Shown here piece after piece: positions 61,873 through 64,000 of a stretch of DNA of 64,000 nucleotides. A program made the translations under genes and the position numbers. Below the pieces are notes generated by a model. It searched no databases. It was given only the letters and a program-made list of their open reading frames with translations, and had not been told where the DNA came from. The stretch covers positions 62,001-126,000 of the forward strand of contig CAVPGV010000017.1 in NCBI GenBank assembly GCA_963704075.1, written 5' to 3'. How positions within the stretch are numbered: position 1 is the first letter of the stretch; the number at the start of each line of letters is the position of its first letter. Origin of the DNA: JADKAV01 sp963704075 (lineage in GTDB: Bacteria; Actinomycetota; Actinomycetes; S36-B12; UBA10799).

Positions 61873-62649
61873 CTAGGTGCCGCTCACGATCATGAAACGT
61901 CCGCCATTCGGGTCGAGGATGCCGGCCACGACACTGGTGTCCGTCTGTCTCGGCTGCACGAAGATCTTGCCGCCGAGTGCTAGCGCGTCCTCCACCGTCC
62001 CGGGGACGTCGTTGACCGCGAAGTAGACGAGCCAGACCGCGGGCACCTCCTCCGGCACGTTCGGCGGCATGTCCTCGGCCCCTGCGTTGGCCTTGTCGTC
62101 TCCGGGTTTCGTCGGCAGAAGTGCGACCTTGTAGCCCGGCAAGCTGCCGTCGATCCAGGACCAGCCGAACACCTTCTCGTAGAACGGAAGCGCCGCGGCC
62201 AGATCCCGGGTCTGCAGTTCGTTCCACGTGAGGGATCCGGGCACGTTGAAGACGTCCGCCCCCTGATGGGTGTACGGCTGCCACACCCCGAGCATTCCGC
62301 CACTGGGATCCATGATGTTCGCAAGGCGACCCTGGTCGGTGACGTCCATCGGCGCCATCATCACCTGCCCCCCGGCGTTGCGCGCCTTCTGGCAGACGGC
62401 ATCGACGTCGTCGACCATGACGTACGACACCCATTGCGGAAGGAGCCCCTCCGCGGCCATTTCGGGCGGCATCTGACTCAGCCCGGCGACCAGCTGACCG
62501 TCGAGGTAGAACTGAAGGTAGTGCGCCCCCATACTGTCGGTCCGGTCGTACGTCTGCCATCCGAACAGACCCTCGTAGAAGGCCCTGGCCTTGTCGGTGT
62601 TGGAGGTGAAGGTGTCGATCCAGCCGAAGAGCCCGGGAGTCAGCAGCAT
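61873..62649 (-). CDS. VOC-family protein with two glyoxalase-fold domains, paralog A
   Basis: 258 residues with two VOC domains: GLFGWIDTFTSNTDKARAFY and WNELQTRDLAAALPFYEKVF, each beginning the beta-alpha-beta-beta-beta module, and GRLANIMDPSGGMLGVWQPY. Such proteins include glyoxalases, resistance proteins and many of unknown function; metal ligands are not all conserved. It is a tandem paralog of the next gene with high similarity along the whole length. Same strand, 25-base gap, so co-transcription is likely. Confidence 0.8.
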   Translation of the reverse strand: MLLTPGLFGWIDTFTSNTDKARAFYEGLFGWQTYDRTDSMGAHYLQFYLDGQLVAGLSQMPPEMAAEGLLPQWVSYVMVDDVDAVCQKARNAGGQVMMAPMDVTDQGRLANIMDPSGGMLGVWQPYTHQGADVFNVPGSLTWNELQTRDLAAALPFYEKVFGWSWIDGSLPGYKVALLPTKPGDDKANAGAEDMPPNVPEEVPAVWLVYFAVNDVPGTVEDALALGGKIFVQPRQTDTSVVAGILDPNGGRFMIVSGT

Positions 62650-62674
62650 GCCATGACGCTACCTGCCCGCGGTC

Positions 62675-63451
62675 TCAGCCTGCGAACGAACCCACCAGGA
62701 CCATGCCCCCGGTCGGGTCGATCAGCCCGCCGAATCGGCCCGGCCCCATCTGCATGGCAGGCAGGAACACCTGAGCTCCGAGGCTCTGGCCGGCCGCCAT
62801 TGCGGTGTCGCAGTCCTCGACCGCGAAGTAGACCGCCCACACGCTCGGTGCCTCCGGTGGCACACCGTCGGGCATCGGCATGGCGCCGGCGTTCATCTTG
62901 TCCTCGCCCTCCTTGGCCGCCAGGGTGGCCATCTTGTAGCCCGAGTCCGGACCATCGACCCACTCCCACCCGAAGACCTTCTCGTAGAAGGGCAGGGCTG
63001 CTTCGATGTCGCGGGTCTGCAACTCGTTCCAGGTCAGCGAACCGGGTGCGTTGAACAGGTCGGCCCCTTGGTGGGAGCCGGGCTGCCACAGGCCCAACGC
63101 CGCACCCGAGGGATCCATGAGCATCGCCATGCGTCCCTGCTCCATGACGTCCATGGGTGGCATCGTGACGGTGCCCCCTGCGCTCTGCGCCTTCTCGACG
63201 GTCGCGTCGGCGTCCTCCACGATGACGTAGGAGTTCCAGAAGGCCCCGACTTCTTCCGGCACGCCGGGCATCATCGGGCTCATGCCCGCGACCAACTTGC
63301 CGTCCTTGAAGAACTGGGTGTACGGCGGTCCCATGGGCGTGGGCAGATCGATGTGGGTCCAGCCGAAAAGGCCCTCGTAGAACTGTTTCGCGCTCTCGGT
63401 GTCCCGTGTCATGAGGTCCACCCAGCCGAATAGACCGTTGGGGTATCGCAT
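62675..63451 (-). CDS. VOC-family protein with two glyoxalase-fold domains, paralog B
   Basis: 258 residues, same length and domain order as its downstream neighbour: GLFGWVDLMTRDTESAKQFY, then GRMAMLMDPSGAALGLWQPG, WNELQTRDIEAALPFYEKVF. It arose by gene duplication. Substrate unknown; the HQGADVFN/HQGADLFN segment is shared. GAGGAACGACC precedes ATG 63451. It is divergent from glpK across 163 bases. Confidence 0.8.
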   Translation of the reverse strand: MRYPNGLFGWVDLMTRDTESAKQFYEGLFGWTHIDLPTPMGPPYTQFFKDGKLVAGMSPMMPGVPEEVGAFWNSYVIVEDADATVEKAQSAGGTVTMPPMDVMEQGRMAMLMDPSGAALGLWQPGSHQGADLFNAPGSLTWNELQTRDIEAALPFYEKVFGWEWVDGPDSGYKMATLAAKEGEDKMNAGAMPMPDGVPPEAPSVWAVYFAVEDCDTAMAAGQSLGAQVFLPAMQMGPGRFGGLIDPTGGMVLVGSFAG

Positions 63452-63614
63452 GGTCGTTCCTCTCTTTGGCGTCCGCAGTCACGCTACGTCCGAGGTCCGA
63501 CAAACACAATGGGCGTTGAGATCCAGGGCTGTGGACATCGACGTCTGGCAGCGCAACGGCGACCCTGCGCGGTCTACCTTTGACCCACATTCCGTTCATC
63601 AGGAGGTACCCGCC

Positions 63615-64000
63615 GTGCCGATTATGGCGATCGATCAAGGCACCACGTCCACCCGCGCGATCATCTTCAACGACGACGGGATGCCGTTGGCATCCGATCA
63701 GATCGAGCACGAGCAGATCTTCCCGCGGGCCGGATGGGTGGAACACGACCCCATGGAGATCTGGCACAACACTCGCGAGGTGATGGGCGCGGCGATCGCG
63801 AAATCCAACCTCTTCGTCTCGGACTTGCAGGCAGTGGGGATCACCCAGCAGCGCGAGACCACGGTCGTGTGGAACAAGACCACCGGTCTGCCCGTCTACA
63901 ACGCGATCGTCTGGCAGGACACCCGCACCCAGGAGATCTGCGATGAGCTCGCGCAGACGGTCGGCGAGCAGCGCTTCCGCGAGGTCACGGGGTTGCCGCT
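63615..64000 (+). CDS. glpK: Glycerol kinase, 5' part (runs off the window)
   Basis: The first 128 residues of an FGGY kinase: IMAIDQGTTSTRAIIFNDDG (phosphate loop), EHEQIFPRAGWVEHDPMEIW, GITQQRETTVVWNKTTGLPV, NAIVWQDTRT. These match glycerol kinase closely; GlpK phosphorylates glycerol to glycerol 3-phosphate. GTG 63615 is chosen because AGGAGG lies 8 bases upstream; ATG 63624 is a less likely alternative. The gene continues beyond 64000 and no break is seen. Confidence 0.9.
   Translation, partial: MPIMAIDQGTTSTRAIIFNDDGMPLASDQIEHEQIFPRAGWVEHDPMEIWHNTREVMGAAIAKSNLFVSDLQAVGITQQRETTVVWNKTTGLPVYNAIVWQDTRTQEICDELAQTVGEQRFREVTGLP

Noticed and set aside
1..64000. tRNA, rRNA, riboswitch and insertion-sequence search by eye
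   Set aside because: No cloverleaf-like or rRNA-like segment, no known riboswitch core and no transposase was recognised. A covariance-model scan would be decisive.

Overview
The window is high-GC DNA with dense coding on both strands and frequent GTG starts. Many neighbouring genes overlap at their stop and start codons. The gene families point to an Actinomycetota chromosome: SigB/SigF-type sigma factor, STAS/SpoIIE/ANTAR regulators, GAF/PAS sensors, a DtxR/IdeR-type iron box, separate cydAB and cydDC, and an actinobacterial-style Cys/Met leader peptide. Genus cannot be fixed from sequence alone. I see no tRNA, rRNA, CRISPR array, transposase or phage gene.

Layout. 0-3.1 kb: the broken 3' end of a secreted protein and a secreted subtilase-like protease. 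3.1-5.6 kb: a sulfide:quinone-oxidoreductase-like flavoprotein with a 47-residue partner and a CsoR/CstR-like operator. 5.8-12.7 kb: a complete xylose uptake and catabolism operon (xylF-xylG-xylH-oxidoreductase-xylA-xylB). 12.7-23.4 kb: housekeeping and metabolic genes (glycerophosphodiesterase, dienoyl-CoA reductase flanked by an inverted pair of a ~108 bp repeat, Nei/Fpg glycosylase, Ser/Thr kinase, siroheme synthase, SpoIIE phosphatase, HisC). 23.7-26.3 kb: cytochrome bd oxidase cydAB behind an iron box. 27-37 kb: a stress-signalling region built around an unusual protein that fuses a GT-B glycosyltransferase-like domain to a sigma factor, followed by a STAS protein, an ANTAR-GAF-PAS regulator, a SpoIIE phosphatase, a Rieske-type flavoprotein and small stress-type proteins. 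37-42.5 kb: cation/proton antiporter, two thiolases, carotenoid oxygenase. 42.6-46 kb: a tightly coupled three-gene cassette (C69 dipeptidase, class-III aminotransferase, kinase-fold protein). 46-50 kb: cydD-cydC-ung. 50-57.6 kb: thioredoxin-like lipoprotein with CcdA, two drug-type MFS transporters, D-aminoacyl-tRNA deacylase. 57.8-60.4 kb: methionine genes metY-metX under a Met/Cys-rich leader peptide and attenuator. 60.4-64 kb: a broken acetyltransferase, tandem VOC-domain paralogs and the start of glpK.

How the genes work together. The xyl genes form one coherent pathway from uptake to xylulose-5-phosphate. cydAB and cydDC together supply and mature a bd oxidase, although they lie 20 kb apart. 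The 27-33 kb region has the output (sigma), a STAS switch and phosphatase parts of a partner-switching stress circuit, but no visible anti-sigma kinase. metY and metX supply homocysteine and appear to be attenuated by Met/Cys availability.

A general caution: at least ten genes carry single-base frameshifts, and one has an in-frame stop. In several cases the missing part of the protein continues in the next frame, including a catalytic His of MetX and the ATPase domain of CydC. Uncorrected assembly indels explain this better than real gene decay, so the broken genes below should be read that way.
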